Under the pieces are notes generated by a model. It saw only the letters and a list, made by a program, of their open reading frames with translations, did not search any database and was not told the DNA's origin. 64,000 nt of DNA from Balneolaceae bacterium. Its GTDB lineage: Bacteria > Bacteroidota > Rhodothermia > Balneolales > Balneolaceae. The stretch covers positions 1,443,262 to 1,507,261 of the forward strand of contig JAEPQE010000001.1 of assembly GCA_017640665.1 (NCBI GenBank), in the 5' to 3' direction. Numbering within the stretch: position 1 is the first letter of the stretch; each line of letters starts with the position of its first letter. This document shows positions 10,101 through 18,192 of the stretch, piece by piece. The position numbers were made by a program, and so were the translations under genes.

Positions 10101-10319
10101 TCCCACTTGCTCTTCGATCGGTCGGGTTACAAGTGCTTCAATATCTTCCGGAGCTACGCCTTCGTAACCGGTAAAAATAGTGATGGTTGGAAAACTAACA
10201 TCCGGATATAAATTCAGCCGCAGCTGAAGAACCCCAAAAATCCCAAACCCAATCAGGATCAGGCTGGTCATTAAAAACGTAATGGGACGCTGAACTGCTA
10301 ATTTAGATAAACCGCCCAT
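7188..10319 (-). CDS. RND efflux permease, AcrB-type (first permease of operon)
   Basis: 1043 residues with the complete RND plan: TM1 in VQRPITFLMTSLILIGFGIF, two porter domains, and two six-helix bundles. The TM4 relay motif is GLVVDDAVVVLEN, with both aspartates, unlike the VDN of its partner. The C-terminal half contains GIVVNNGIVMIDYI. It starts 1 bp after the adaptor gene stops and overlaps the next permease by 4 bp, so adaptor and both permeases form one operon. It should sit in the inner membrane and use the proton gradient to export amphiphilic compounds through an outer-membrane channel encoded elsewhere. Whether it works alone or in a mixed trimer with its neighbour cannot be read from sequence. 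Confidence 0.9.
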   Translation of the reverse strand: MGGLSKLAVQRPITFLMTSLILIGFGIFGVLQLRLNLYPDVSFPTITIFTGYEGVAPEDIEALVTRPIEEQVGSISGIRRVRSLSSQGASVVKLNFNWGTDLYEAENDVRKQLGFVERSIPRDAETPLVFSYDPNQEPIVVLAVTSDVRSSRDLRTYATQVLEQRIERINGIASAETSGGLERQINVVINNEKMRLYNITISEISNRLNAENIQVPAGQLTEGNTVYSLRTMGELKSVEQIQNTVIAVRDGRSLYLKDVADVQDGIAQPIGNVQVNGEDGIIINIYRQSDANVVVAADEVISSLDDIKESLPIDVEVDVLTNKAEFIKLSIQNLLLTGLQAIFLVVLILLAFLRSGRSALIIAISIPVSIVTTFAVMNFADLSLNIISLSGLTLAVGLVVDDAVVVLENIFRFREEGKSGKDAAVFGAKEVAVPVVISTLTTLVVFLPILFVPGIAGFLFRDLALTISFSLSVSSLVALTLIPMMTSQFFKEKEASFQANNKLANYFGNLLDQLESRYARQLDSALKRSGLIVLISVVFFGATLPIFYQLGGEFFPRVDESAFTLEVSREAGVSLLELERSFKQVESVIRQEVPEARMVVSDYGDKEGIEGADNPGGFTGSVRVELVPLNERNRSQFEIVSDLLNELTIVPGIDVQEIIQDPLSPDGENGLIVQIFGYEADVKKELSDGVKERITQIDGVVSAYSTADQGRPELRLIMDRERISLVGMTTNQVASTVSDAIQGSVATSFVDQGVEFEVKVELDPTQKAASTDLENIQIQTPGGQWMPLSNLARIERYTGPSNVTRIDQERVIEIFTELDGVDLKSASVQARALLDEVEWPDGYRYALAGSAEEQAESFNFLLIAFAIAGILTYMVMASQFESLVEPFIIIFTIPLALSGVLIMLGITATPISVTSMVGLILLSGIVVNNGIVMIDYIKILQARGLNRHEAIVQGATRRLRPILMTALTTILSMVPLALELGSGSETWSPMARTVIGGLTMSTILMLFVVPSIYKLVNEGVAKLGFDDIHKLDPLEEEQQEVLA

Positions 10320-10320
10320 A

Positions 10321-11691
10321 TTATTCGGATGAAGAATTAGCAGTACGAATACTGTCCATAAGCGTACGGCGTTCTTCCTGACTCATATTTTGCATCCGTG
10401 TCTGCATCTTTTGGCGTTCTTCGTCACTCATGTTTGCAAAGGCTGCTCTACCAGGTCGATTGCCACCCTGACCAACACCACGTTGAGGCGCTGAAGATTG
10501 TCCATCAGTAAGAGATTGCTCAGGTGACGAAAATGTAGAACCTGTTGCAACACGGATGCGACCACCATCCTGCAGGCTTTGTTGGCCGGTAACTACAATC
10601 TGTTCACCGGGGCGCAATCCTGAAAGTACTTCCAGCCGATCTCCTTGTTCAATTCCGAGTTCTAAAGCACGAAGTTCGGCAACAGAATCGCCTTGAGATA
10701 CAAATACGGAATAAGTTCGATCCAGCTGTATGGTGTTGGATTCAGGATCAACAACGGTTTCAACTTTCTCAACAAGAGCACTTCTGGGAATTACAATTGC
10801 TCTGGGTTTATTCACGATATCAATCACATTCTCAGTAAGTACCCCGGGGTAGATGGAATTTCCAACCTGGGTGAGCGTGATAACAACCTCACCAAGCCCG
10901 GTTGTAGCATCAAGCTGCGGGCTTTTTCTTGATACAACACCTTCAGCAGTAGCTTCGGCTTCGTTAGAAACGCGGAGTTTTACGGGTTGGCCAATTTTCA
11001 CAAATCTCCAATCCTGAACGGGCAGATAGATGCGGGTTTCGTATCCAACCAGGTTAGCAACTTCAAACAGAGCCTGACCTGTAGTTGCGATATCGCCTTC
11101 CTCACCTGTGCGGGAAATAATTACTCCGCGAACAGGCGAACGAACTTCCGTAAAATTAAAATTTTCCTGAGCCTGAGTAAGTTGAGCTTTAGCAGACTCA
11201 AACTGAGCTAAAGAGTTCCGGAAAGTTGCGAAGGCTATGTCGTACTCAGATTCACTTATTAATTCTCTTTCCAGTAGTATTTTTTGCCGATCAAACTGAG
11301 AGCTGTCTCTCTGCATAGCAATTTTACTCTGCTCAAGCTGTGCTTTAGCTTGATTTAATTGGTCACGATAGGTGGCGTCATAAATTTTAGCAAGGATTTG
11401 CCCCTGTCGAACGGTATCTCCAAGATCTACATAAAAACGAGTTATTCGATTACTGACTTGTGGTGTAATCACGATTACATCCTGAGCTTTGATAGTTCCG
11501 AATGAGCGTACCTGATCTGCAATAGAGCTAAATGCTACATTTTGAGTTTCTACACTTGTGACTCTTGACTGTGCACCAAATCCTCCGGAGGCCCAACCTC
11601 CGCCTTGACTACTGCTTTGATTTGAATCCGAGTTGCCACAACCTGATAGGATAATGGTAATAAATAACGCCGTAAAGAATAGATTTTTCAC
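10321..11691 (-). CDS. RND efflux periplasmic adaptor (membrane fusion protein), lipoprotein
   Basis: 456 residues. A lipoprotein signal peptide has its lipobox at C18 (LSGCG), so the adaptor is probably anchored to the inner membrane by lipid. A lipoyl-like half-domain follows (ITRFYVDLGDTVRQGQILAK), then a coiled-coil hairpin (~110-175, Gln-rich), the returning lipoyl half (EVRSPVRGVIISRTGEEGD), a beta-barrel, and a membrane-proximal domain (~300-390). The last 60 residues are low-complexity and polar, ending in MSDEERQKMQTRMQNMSQEE repeats. That tail is unusual for AcrA-type adaptors and may be a periplasmic metal- or protein-interaction segment. First gene of the three-gene RND operon; the divergent transaldolase gene begins 174 bp away. 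Confidence 0.88.
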   Translation of the reverse strand: MKNLFFTALFITIILSGCGNSDSNQSSSQGGGWASGGFGAQSRVTSVETQNVAFSSIADQVRSFGTIKAQDVIVITPQVSNRITRFYVDLGDTVRQGQILAKIYDATYRDQLNQAKAQLEQSKIAMQRDSSQFDRQKILLERELISESEYDIAFATFRNSLAQFESAKAQLTQAQENFNFTEVRSPVRGVIISRTGEEGDIATTGQALFEVANLVGYETRIYLPVQDWRFVKIGQPVKLRVSNEAEATAEGVVSRKSPQLDATTGLGEVVITLTQVGNSIYPGVLTENVIDIVNKPRAIVIPRSALVEKVETVVDPESNTIQLDRTYSVFVSQGDSVAELRALELGIEQGDRLEVLSGLRPGEQIVVTGQQSLQDGGRIRVATGSTFSSPEQSLTDGQSSAPQRGVGQGGNRPGRAAFANMSDEERQKMQTRMQNMSQEERRTLMDSIRTANSSSE

Positions 11692-11865
11692 TGTTTTTGT
11701 CTTGTTATGAATGCGTACCGATAAGACCTATAATTTCGGGAAATAGTTCAGTATTAGATAACATCAGGTTGTAAAAAAAAGCAATGATAAGTTTACAATT
11801 CGAAATGGATTGAAGAACCAGTTTTCGTATTTTGACCTGAATCTAAACCTCGAAATCACTTACAC

Positions 11866-12522
11866 ATGAAATTTTTTATTGACACTGCTAATCTTGAAGA
11901 AATCCAAGAAGCTAATGACCTGGGAGTTCTTGATGGTGTAACTACCAATCCGAGCCTTTGCGCTAAAGTTGGAGTAAGAGATTTTGAAGGACATATAAAG
12001 AAAATCTGTGATATTGTAGAAGGAGATGTATCCGCAGAAGTAGTTTCAACCACTTATAATGAAATGGTTGAGGAAGGTAGAAAGATTGCAAAGATTGCAG
12101 ATAATGTGGTAGTTAAAGTTCCTCTGATTAAAGATGGGATTAAAGCGATTAAGACCTTTTCAGACGAGGGAATTAAGACCAATTGTACACTATGCTTTTC
12201 GCCAACTCAGGCATTGATTGCTGCAAAAGCAGGAGCTACCTACATTTCTCCTTTCCTGGGAAGGTTAGATGATATTTCCACAGAAGGTATGCAGTTAATC
12301 CGCGATATCGTTCAAATTTATCTTAACTATGGATATCCAACCGAGGTACTTGCTGCAAGTATCCGTCATCCGATGCATGTGGTTGAATGTGCAAAAGCAG
12401 GAGCTGATGTAGGAACTATGCCCCTGAATGTAATTACTGCGATGCTAAATCATCCTTTAACTGACTCAGGGCTTGCCCGATTCCTGAAAGATTGGGAAGA
12501 TCTTCAGAATAGTTTTAAATAA
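11866..12522 (+). CDS. tal: Transaldolase (short TalC/FSA-type fold)
   Basis: 218 residues, the compact transaldolase/fructose-6-phosphate aldolase (FSA) fold. It begins [13 protein letters not shown] and has the Schiff-base lysine K84 in VVVKVPLIK. Two positions separate true transaldolases from FSA in this family. FSA has Gln and Tyr there, whereas transaldolases have Glu and Phe. Here they are Glu58 ([12 protein letters not shown]) and Phe130 ([11 protein letters not shown]), so transaldolase is the better call: transfer of dihydroxyacetone units in the non-oxidative pentose phosphate pathway. Automated annotation may well name it FSA. It is a single gene with its own terminator, convergent with gamma-glutamyltransferase. 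Confidence 0.88.
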   Translation: MKFFIDTANLEEIQEANDLGVLDGVTTNPSLCAKVGVRDFEGHIKKICDIVEGDVSAEVVSTTYNEMVEEGRKIAKIADNVVVKVPLIKDGIKAIKTFSDEGIKTNCTLCFSPTQALIAAKAGATYISPFLGRLDDISTEGMQLIRDIVQIYLNYGYPTEVLAASIRHPMHVVECAKAGADVGTMPLNVITAMLNHPLTDSGLARFLKDWEDLQNSFK

Positions 12523-12544
12523 GCCAATACAGTTAATTACATTA

Positions 12545-12577
12545 AAAAAAGCGAAGGGATAATATCTTCGCTTTTTT
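12545..12577. terminator. Bidirectional Rho-independent terminator between tal and ggt
   Basis: An A6-GCGAAG arm and a CTTCGC-T6 arm are separated by a 9-nt loop. The stem is flanked by an A run on one side and a T run on the other, so it can terminate both the rightward transaldolase and the leftward ggt transcripts. Confidence 0.85.
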
Positions 12578-12601
12578 ATTTTTTCAGGATCTGATTAATA
12601 G

Positions 12602-14308
12602 TTAATACCCGATAGCGGCGCCATTCGGACTCGAAGAATCTGAATGACCCAAAATCAATCCCCGTTCGTGGTCGATGGTGATACCCATCAGGTTTCCTAA
12701 TCTCGTTCTGGACTGCAGGGTATGGCCCATTGCTTCCAGAGCCTTTCTTGTATCAGGAGACATAAGGTATTCTTCGTAAAGAATTCGATCCGGCAACCAT
12801 TGATGATGAATTTTAACCGCTTCAATAGCACGGTCAATCCGCATGTCGTACTCCAATACATTCAGTACTGTTTGAAAAACCGTATTAATGATGGTTCTTC
12901 CTCCGGGTGTTCCAATAACCAATACTGGCTTGCCATTTTTGGCCACGATAGTTGGAGTCATGCTCGAAAGCATACGTTTCTCAGGTTCAACAAGATTTGG
13001 AGTACTTCCAATTCGCCCACTACGGTTGGTAACACCAGGCTGTGGATTGAAGTCTCCCATTTCATTATTAAAGATAAAGCCGAGCTCATCAGAACCCATT
13101 TTAGATCCATAGCTTTGTTCAAGAGTATAGGTTACTGAAACAGCGTTTCCGTCACTGTCAATAACTGAAAAATGTGTGGTATTTGTGCCATCATAAATCT
13201 GACCAAATTTAGAAGAATCACTAGGGGAAGCTTTTTCGAAATCGATATTCTCGAACCGGTTTTTTGCGTGTTCCTTAGAAGTAAGATGATCGAGCGGCAT
13301 TTCGGGATTAAAATCGGGATCGCCTAAAAACTGGGCCCGATCGGCATAAGCACGGCGCATTGCTTCAGCCACCAAATGGAAGTAACCCGTTGAGTTGAAT
13401 TCAATTTCCTGCAAATCTGCCTGTTCCATGATATTCATCATTTCAATAAGGGCAACACCACCTGAACTCGGAGGAGGCATAGAAATGATATCATATCCTT
13501 TATAGGTTCCTTTCATCGGTTCCCGTTCCACCGCCTGATAAGCAGCCAGATCTTCCTCAGTAATCATGCCACCATTTTCCCGCATAAATTTGGCTATGCC
13601 TTTAGCTACTTCTCCTTTATAAAACCCATCGTGACCATGATCACGTATGAGCGTTAATGTTTTTGCCAGGGCTGGTTGCTTCCAAAGCTCTCCAACTTCT
13701 ACCTGTTTACCTTGGTCATTATCAAAGAAAGTTGCCATAAAGGGATACTCATCTGGTTGTGCGGCATATCGTTCTGCGTGATCTTTTAACATCCAGTTTA
13801 AAGGAAATCCATCTCTGGCAAGTTTAACAGCAGGGTCGACCAATACTTCCCAAGGTAAAGAACCATACTTTTGATGAGCCAGATACATTCCCGCAACAGT
13901 TCCCGGCACGCCAATTGATAGAGCCCCTCTGTGGTTTGAGTTATCCTTCACTTCACCATCTTCGCCTAAAAACATATCCTCGGTAGCAGCGAGAGGGGCT
14001 TTTTCCCGGAAATCAATAGTTGTTGAAGTTCCTTCAGAATCAAGGAAGACGATAAATCCACCCCCGCCAATATTCCCAGCGGGCGGGTGCGTAACTGCTA
14101 AAGCAAATGCAGTCGCTATAGAAGCATCGATAGCATTTCCTCCTTGTTTTAGAATATCTACCCCAATTTGAGAGGCGATATCACTGGTAGAAACTACCAT
14201 ACCATTTGAAGCATGGGTTTGTGCATTGGTTTGTTGAGTGAAAAGTGCCCCCAAAGTCAAAGTAAGGCATAGTAGTAGTCGTCGTTGTTTGGTCATCAGA
14301 AACCTCAT
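12602..14308 (-). CDS. ggt: Gamma-glutamyltransferase / glutathione hydrolase
   Basis: 568 residues with an N-terminal signal peptide (start at either of two in-frame ATGs, 14308 or 14296). It has the Ntn-hydrolase features of GGT: the self-cleavage site NTTHFSVIDSDGNAVSVTYT with the catalytic Thr at ~377, preceded by the large subunit (GGNAIDASIATAFALAVTHP, then PPPSSGGVALIEMM). The small subunit contains SSMTPTIV and GTPGGRTIIN, the glycine loop of the active site. It hydrolyses or transfers the gamma-glutamyl group of glutathione and related peptides in the periplasm, supplying cysteine and glutamate. It is transcribed alone and shares a terminator with tal. Confidence 0.93.
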   Translation of the reverse strand: MRFLMTKQRRLLLCLTLTLGALFTQQTNAQTHASNGMVVSTSDIASQIGVDILKQGGNAIDASIATAFALAVTHPPAGNIGGGGFIVFLDSEGTSTTIDFREKAPLAATEDMFLGEDGEVKDNSNHRGALSIGVPGTVAGMYLAHQKYGSLPWEVLVDPAVKLARDGFPLNWMLKDHAERYAAQPDEYPFMATFFDNDQGKQVEVGELWKQPALAKTLTLIRDHGHDGFYKGEVAKGIAKFMRENGGMITEEDLAAYQAVEREPMKGTYKGYDIISMPPPSSGGVALIEMMNIMEQADLQEIEFNSTGYFHLVAEAMRRAYADRAQFLGDPDFNPEMPLDHLTSKEHAKNRFENIDFEKASPSDSSKFGQIYDGTNTTHFSVIDSDGNAVSVTYTLEQSYGSKMGSDELGFIFNNEMGDFNPQPGVTNRSGRIGSTPNLVEPEKRMLSSMTPTIVAKNGKPVLVIGTPGGRTIINTVFQTVLNVLEYDMRIDRAIEAVKIHHQWLPDRILYEEYLMSPDTRKALEAMGHTLQSRTRLGNLMGITIDHERGLILGHSDSSSPNGAAIGY

Positions 14309-14495
14309 TTCTTTAAAGCCATAATTTAAGACTCAGAAAAGAGACAATTTCTTTTGAAAAAGCAAGGGCAGGATGGTTTAATAAAAAATCAGTCAGTTTC
14401 TAAGCTTTCCCAATCAAATTCTGATCAGTAATACTTGGTGCGCGAACGAAACTAATATTTCCCAACCCTGGAATTTAGTGAGGTATAGAGATAGG

Positions 14496-15302
14496 CTAAA
14501 GTTTACATGCTAACATCTGATGATAACTTCTGAACCCATTGTTCTGAATACATTTTAAAGAACCGATATTTTCTTTTTCACAAGAACATATTGGTTTTCT
14601 GTTCCATTGGGTTGCAATCTCTTTTGCTTTACCCAATAAGTATGTTCCCCAGCCTTCACCTCTGCAATCAAGGGAAATGATCATCCCCAGGTCGGCTACT
14701 TCAGGGTTACTATGGCTTTTTCTTACTTCACAAGTGCCTATTATTGAGGTTTCATTTTCCAGCAACAAAAAGACTTCTCCTGTTTCTATCAAATCACTTA
14801 TATAACCGGTAAGCCAGTCCTTGGGAGCTCCCATACTGTTGTGGCAAAAATCGACTATTCTGGAGAGGTCCTCTTTTTCTGATACTTTTAGTATAGGTGT
14901 TTTTTCTGGTACACTGGTTTCGATAACATCCGTAAACAAATAGGTATGCACTTCTACTGATTTCTGAAAATGCGTGATCAAAGAAAGAAATACAGGATTG
15001 TTTGTTCCAACAATTGCCGAAGTCACAGTATTCTCCGTAACGAATTTTTTAAAAATATCGCGACCTTTATCTAACCAGGAAGGGAGTACAAAAAACTGCA
15101 ACATACAACCATCATCATCAACACAAGCATATCCAATAGTTTGATTAGCGAAGTTTATACTCCAATGGTTGGATTCGTTCGTAAGGGATTCCCACATGCC
15201 GTCTTGAGGGGATGTTAAGCTTTCCCGCCAGCTTTTTTTTAAGGGTTCCAAGCTGCGTTCAGGGTCGCTTTTTTGAAACTTAAACTCAGAAATATCTTTC
15301 AT
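14496..15302 (-). CDS. GNAT family N-acetyltransferase
   Basis: 268 residues. The C-terminal ~140 residues are a GNAT domain: motif A is visible as ADLGMIISLDCRGEGWGTYL, the acetyl-CoA pyrophosphate-binding RxxGxG pattern, followed by a helix and PICSCEKENIGSLKCIQNNG, the typical 'N-xxS-xx-xxxxGF' end of motif B. The N-terminal ~120 residues (DGMWESLTNESNHWSINFAN) look like a degenerate second GNAT half, so this may be a double-GNAT protein. Substrate unknown. The gene is last in a leftward run of small accessory genes, 66 bp after the 59-residue membrane gene. Confidence 0.78.
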   Translation of the reverse strand: MKDISEFKFQKSDPERSLEPLKKSWRESLTSPQDGMWESLTNESNHWSINFANQTIGYACVDDDGCMLQFFVLPSWLDKGRDIFKKFVTENTVTSAIVGTNNPVFLSLITHFQKSVEVHTYLFTDVIETSVPEKTPILKVSEKEDLSRIVDFCHNSMGAPKDWLTGYISDLIETGEVFLLLENETSIIGTCEVRKSHSNPEVADLGMIISLDCRGEGWGTYLLGKAKEIATQWNRKPICSCEKENIGSLKCIQNNGFRSYHQMLACKL

Positions 15303-15368
15303 TAGTCAGTAGTGTCTGGTGTTGTTATTAAGTGACACAGGTGCACAGTTAGTTTTTTCAATCTGATA

Positions 15369-15548
15369 TTACTGCTGGTTTTTCGATCGTCTCTTATCTA
15401 TCAATGTACCTGTTAACCCTCCAAGTGCGCCTAGTACAGGAATAAGCGCTACAATCATTTTTGATGAGGAAAAAACGATACTCATAGTACACCCAATAAC
15501 AATACCAATAATGGTGAGAACTACCGATTTTTTTCTTTCTTCCTTCAT
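15369..15548 (-). CDS. Small two-helix membrane protein, unrecognised (59 aa)
   Basis: A 59-residue frame: MKEERKKSVVLTIIGIVIGC, a second hydrophobic run MIVALIPVLGALGGLTGTLI, and a basic tail DKRRSKNQQ. Charged Lys/Arg ends on both sides predict a hairpin with both termini in the cytoplasm. Its ATG overlaps the stop codon of the CPBP protease gene by 4 bp (ATGA), a strong sign that it is translated and coupled. No family is recognised. It could be a partner or substrate of the protease, or simply a small membrane protein of unknown role. Confidence 0.65.
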   Translation of the reverse strand: MKEERKKSVVLTIIGIVIGCTMSIVFSSSKMIVALIPVLGALGGLTGTLIDKRRSKNQQ

Positions 15549-16087
15549 AATAGCCTCTCTAAAACCGCACCCAGATTAGAATACAAGTGTAATATAATAG
15601 GAACCAGAACAGACTTCGTATAATGACGAGCCATACCATAAAACAGCCCATCAACGAATATTAAACCCAGAATCAGTATCGATGAATATTGAATATGAAT
15701 TAGTGAAAAAATGAGGGCAGGTATTACTATTGCACCAACTACTTTAAGCCTGGTTTTATTTATTTGCGAAAATATTAGTCCTCTGAAAAGTAATTCTTCT
15801 GATATTGGTGCGAGCAGAACAACTCCAAAAAAGCGTAATATAATTTCGAAGGTAGTATACTTTTCGGTCCATAATTCCGCTCCAGCTCCTCCATCTTCTA
15901 AATTATAGAAAAACTCCTCTATACCTATCAAAATTATAAAACCAAGCAACCAAATCAATACATGGTTTAATCCTGGAATAACCAAGCCAATGTCTTCTTT
16001 TAATGAAAGCTTTTTTTTCATTACAATAAAAAAGACAAGCACTATGGCAAGAATTGCCATTATGATATTAAAAAAGGTACTATCCAC
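15545..16087 (-). CDS. CPBP (CAAX/Abi) family intramembrane metalloprotease
   Basis: 180 residues with about five membrane helices. Motif 1 of the CPBP family is SEELLFRG (Glu97, Glu98, Arg102), followed by IFSLIHIQ with His131 as the second catalytic or metal site and a later PIILHLYSN. These are the residues of Rce1-type glutamic/metallo intramembrane proteases. Family members process prenylated or bacteriocin-like peptides or act in immunity. The GTG start directly abuts the stop of the upstream secreted-protein gene; an ATG nine codons later is the alternative. It overlaps the downstream 59-residue membrane gene by 4 bp. The target is unknown. Confidence 0.85.
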   Translation of the reverse strand: MDSTFFNIIMAILAIVLVFFIVMKKKLSLKEDIGLVIPGLNHVLIWLLGFIILIGIEEFFYNLEDGGAGAELWTEKYTTFEIILRFFGVVLLAPISEELLFRGLIFSQINKTRLKVVGAIVIPALIFSLIHIQYSSILILGLIFVDGLFYGMARHYTKSVLVPIILHLYSNLGAVLERLL

Positions 16088-16627
16088 TTATTGTTGATCC
16101 CCGATTCTGTTTGCACTGTATTCTAGTATAGTAAGGCGGAAACCGCTCTCGTATGTTCTCACAAGTTTAGCTTTATGTGAGTTAGGCTTTATATCGTAGA
16201 GTTCGAGGCGGTTTGTCCAGCTTCCGTAGCTATCGGTACCGGTTTCAAGCTCTATGAATTTTTCACCTTCCCAATGTCCTTCAATCTTAGTGGTATTACC
16301 GCTGTTCGCTTGCGCCCATACAACCATATACTTCTTTGAAGCAGGATCATAAGTTCTGTAAGTAATCGCTTTGTAGTCGATTCCATTTTCCCAGAAAATT
16401 CTATGATCATCAATAATAGAAGTGGAGTCATTAACATAAAATACATTCGAATAACCTTCGCCTGAATAAACATTGGAATCACCGGGTTTGTTAAGTCCTT
16501 GGGCTTCCCATTTCCATGTACCCAGCTTAAACGATAAAGATGAAATTGAGTGATGTTCTTGCGAACTGGCAGAGGAAGCAATCAGAACTAAGAAGCAAAG
16601 TAAAAGTATAGATTTGATGGGGTTCAT
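16088..16627 (-). CDS. Secreted protein, DUF1579-like
   Basis: 179 residues with a clear signal peptide (ILLLCFLVLIASSASSQ). The mature part has the pattern of DUF1579/lipocalin-like secreted domains: LSFKLGTWKWEAQG near the start, then GEGYSNVFYVNDSTSIIDDH, AITYRTYDPASKKYMVVWAQ, and IEGHWEGEKFIELE. The GxW plus antiparallel-strand rhythm suggests a small beta-barrel in the periplasm or outside. It stops exactly where the CPBP gene starts and begins 15 bp after the NTF2-like gene, so it is part of the same leftward operon. No catalytic residues can be assigned. Confidence 0.6.
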   Translation of the reverse strand: MNPIKSILLLCFLVLIASSASSQEHHSISSLSFKLGTWKWEAQGLNKPGDSNVYSGEGYSNVFYVNDSTSIIDDHRIFWENGIDYKAITYRTYDPASKKYMVVWAQANSGNTTKIEGHWEGEKFIELETGTDSYGSWTNRLELYDIKPNSHKAKLVRTYESGFRLTILEYSANRIGDQQ

Positions 16628-16641
16628 TTTAGAAGACCACT

Positions 16642-17160
16642 CTACTGTCTGGATTTTTCTAACTGGTTCACATATTGCTGGTTCCAGGTTTTATAATCAG
16701 CAAAATCCTGGTGATGTATTACTTTTCCGTTTTTGATGATAAGAACTATAGAAAGTGGCAGGTCGAATTGAAAAGGTTGACCATCCTTGGTAGTACCAAT
16801 GGTAGAGCTATAATGGAGAATTCCATATTGGAAGGCTACAACCCCGGAGGTATACTCCTCCTGAATTTCAAAACAGATATCAGACATACCGGCAAAACCT
16901 TTTACAAGAAAAGCGGTGATATCATCCGGACCTTTAAGTCTTTGATAATTTCCGTCTGCGTCAAATACAGAAGTTGTAGGATCTTCGAATACGGACTCTT
17001 CGGTATAAAATTCCCTTAACTCATCAAAATCCATACGGGTATAAAGTGATAAGTATTCTTTTACAACAGCGTCGAACTCGGTATTACTATTTTGAGCTGA
17101 AATGCTCGGTGAAAGCATCAGCAAATAGAAGAAGAATAAAGCCATCGAAGTATATTTCAT
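16642..17160 (-). CDS. Secreted NTF2-like / SnoaL-type protein
   Basis: 172 residues from the ATG at 17160; a GTG two codons upstream is possible. Signal peptide MALFFFYLLMLSPSISAQ. The mature domain has the cone-shaped alpha+beta pattern of nuclear-transport-factor-2-like proteins: VVKEYLSLYTRMDFDELREF, then YTEESVFEDPTT, GPDDITAFLVKGF and a final set of strands (GVVAFQYGILHYSS, IVLIIKNGKVIHHQDF). The family covers enzymes (ketosteroid isomerase type) and plain ligand-binding proteins, so function is open. It is the first gene of the sub-operon 17160-14496; a second NTF2-like gene lies across the AraC gene. Confidence 0.72.
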   Translation of the reverse strand: MKYTSMALFFFYLLMLSPSISAQNSNTEFDAVVKEYLSLYTRMDFDELREFYTEESVFEDPTTSVFDADGNYQRLKGPDDITAFLVKGFAGMSDICFEIQEEYTSGVVAFQYGILHYSSTIGTTKDGQPFQFDLPLSIVLIIKNGKVIHHQDFADYKTWNQQYVNQLEKSRQ

Positions 17161-17274
17161 ATCCACAATAGAGAGGTTAAATATTAACTTTAAAGTTTAA
17201 TTTATGAGAGAAAAACAGTCATTAACACGGCTTAAACAGGAGCAACAAGCTTGAATGGTTAAGGATTAGATTCT

Positions 17275-18192
17275 TCAGTTCATCCAAAATGGAGTCATGT
17301 CTGTATCATTATTCTTTGTAACCTGTGTCAAGCCAGTTCCATCAGCATTAACAATAAAGAGTTCTAAATCCCCTCCTTGTAATGCGTTAAAGACTATTTG
17401 TTGACCGCTAGGTGACCAAGACGTTTTATAAGCCCAAAAGCCTTCATTATTAAACGAATCGGTGTTTAATTCAGGAGTTAAGTTCTTTAACTCACCTCCA
17501 TCAGTATTCATCACAAAGAGGTTAATCTTTCCTTCCCGATCCGAAAGAAATGCAATTTTATTACTCGATCGTGAAGTAGAAGGCGCAAATTCATTTGCAT
17601 CACCAGAAGTAAGATTAGTAGCAATTTCCCCTTGAAATGGTTGGATAAAAATATCGTAATTGTCATTCCTTCCTGAAGCGAAAACAATTTCTTTACCGTT
17701 TTGCGTCCAATCCGGGGTAACATCATAATCCGAGGCATTCTTTAACGGGGTTACTTTTTTTCCATCTTTGTTTGCTACAAAAATAGTTGTTCTCCTGGTC
17801 CCCCAATTAAACTCTTCATAGACTATTCTATTTCCATCCGGCGAATACTTAGCATTGTATTCGTAATTTGATCGACCGGTAGCTTTTCGGGTATTGCTCA
17901 GCTTCCCATCTTTGAAATCTGCTATGCCAAGCTTCCACCCGCTAAATCTGTAGGTATTAAAAATGATCTTTGAGTTATCAGGAGAAGTTGCGGCATTGTA
18001 TTCCCCTCTTCCTTTAACTGAACCCTTCACCAGTAGGTTTGTACTTTTAGTGATGGGGTCATAGATCATCAAATCAAGGGTGCCGCCCGAATTTAACTTT
18101 CCGGAGCTTTTTGAAAAAAGAATTTTCGACTGAGCGAGACCCTCAAGACTCAAAAAGCAAAGGATCATTGATGCAATTATAAATCTAGTCAT
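17275..18192 (-). CDS. Secreted TolB-like beta-propeller protein (PD40 repeats)
   Basis: 305 residues with a signal peptide (ASMILCFLSLEGLAQ). Repeated WD40-like 'PD40' blades are visible: SPDNSKIIFNTYRFSGWKLG, SPDGNRIVYEEFNWGTRRT, TQNGKEIVFASGRNDNYDIF, SSNKIAFLSDREGKINLFVM, SPSGQQIVFNALQGGDLELF. Each has S-P-D-G/N-x-I-x-F, as in the TolB propeller. It is likely a periplasmic six-blade scaffold; nothing indicates an enzyme. Its start overlaps the stop of the DUF2911 gene by 8 bp, so the two are co-translated. Confidence 0.82.
   Translation of the reverse strand: MTRFIIASMILCFLSLEGLAQSKILFSKSSGKLNSGGTLDLMIYDPITKSTNLLVKGSVKGRGEYNAATSPDNSKIIFNTYRFSGWKLGIADFKDGKLSNTRKATGRSNYEYNAKYSPDGNRIVYEEFNWGTRRTTIFVANKDGKKVTPLKNASDYDVTPDWTQNGKEIVFASGRNDNYDIFIQPFQGEIATNLTSGDANEFAPSTSRSSNKIAFLSDREGKINLFVMNTDGGELKNLTPELNTDSFNNEGFWAYKTSWSPSGQQIVFNALQGGDLELFIVNADGTGLTQVTKNNDTDMTPFWMN

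Noticed and set aside
12722-13138. 138-residue plus-strand frame over ggt
   Set aside because: Antisense to the conserved catalytic region of gamma-glutamyltransferase; no independent motif.
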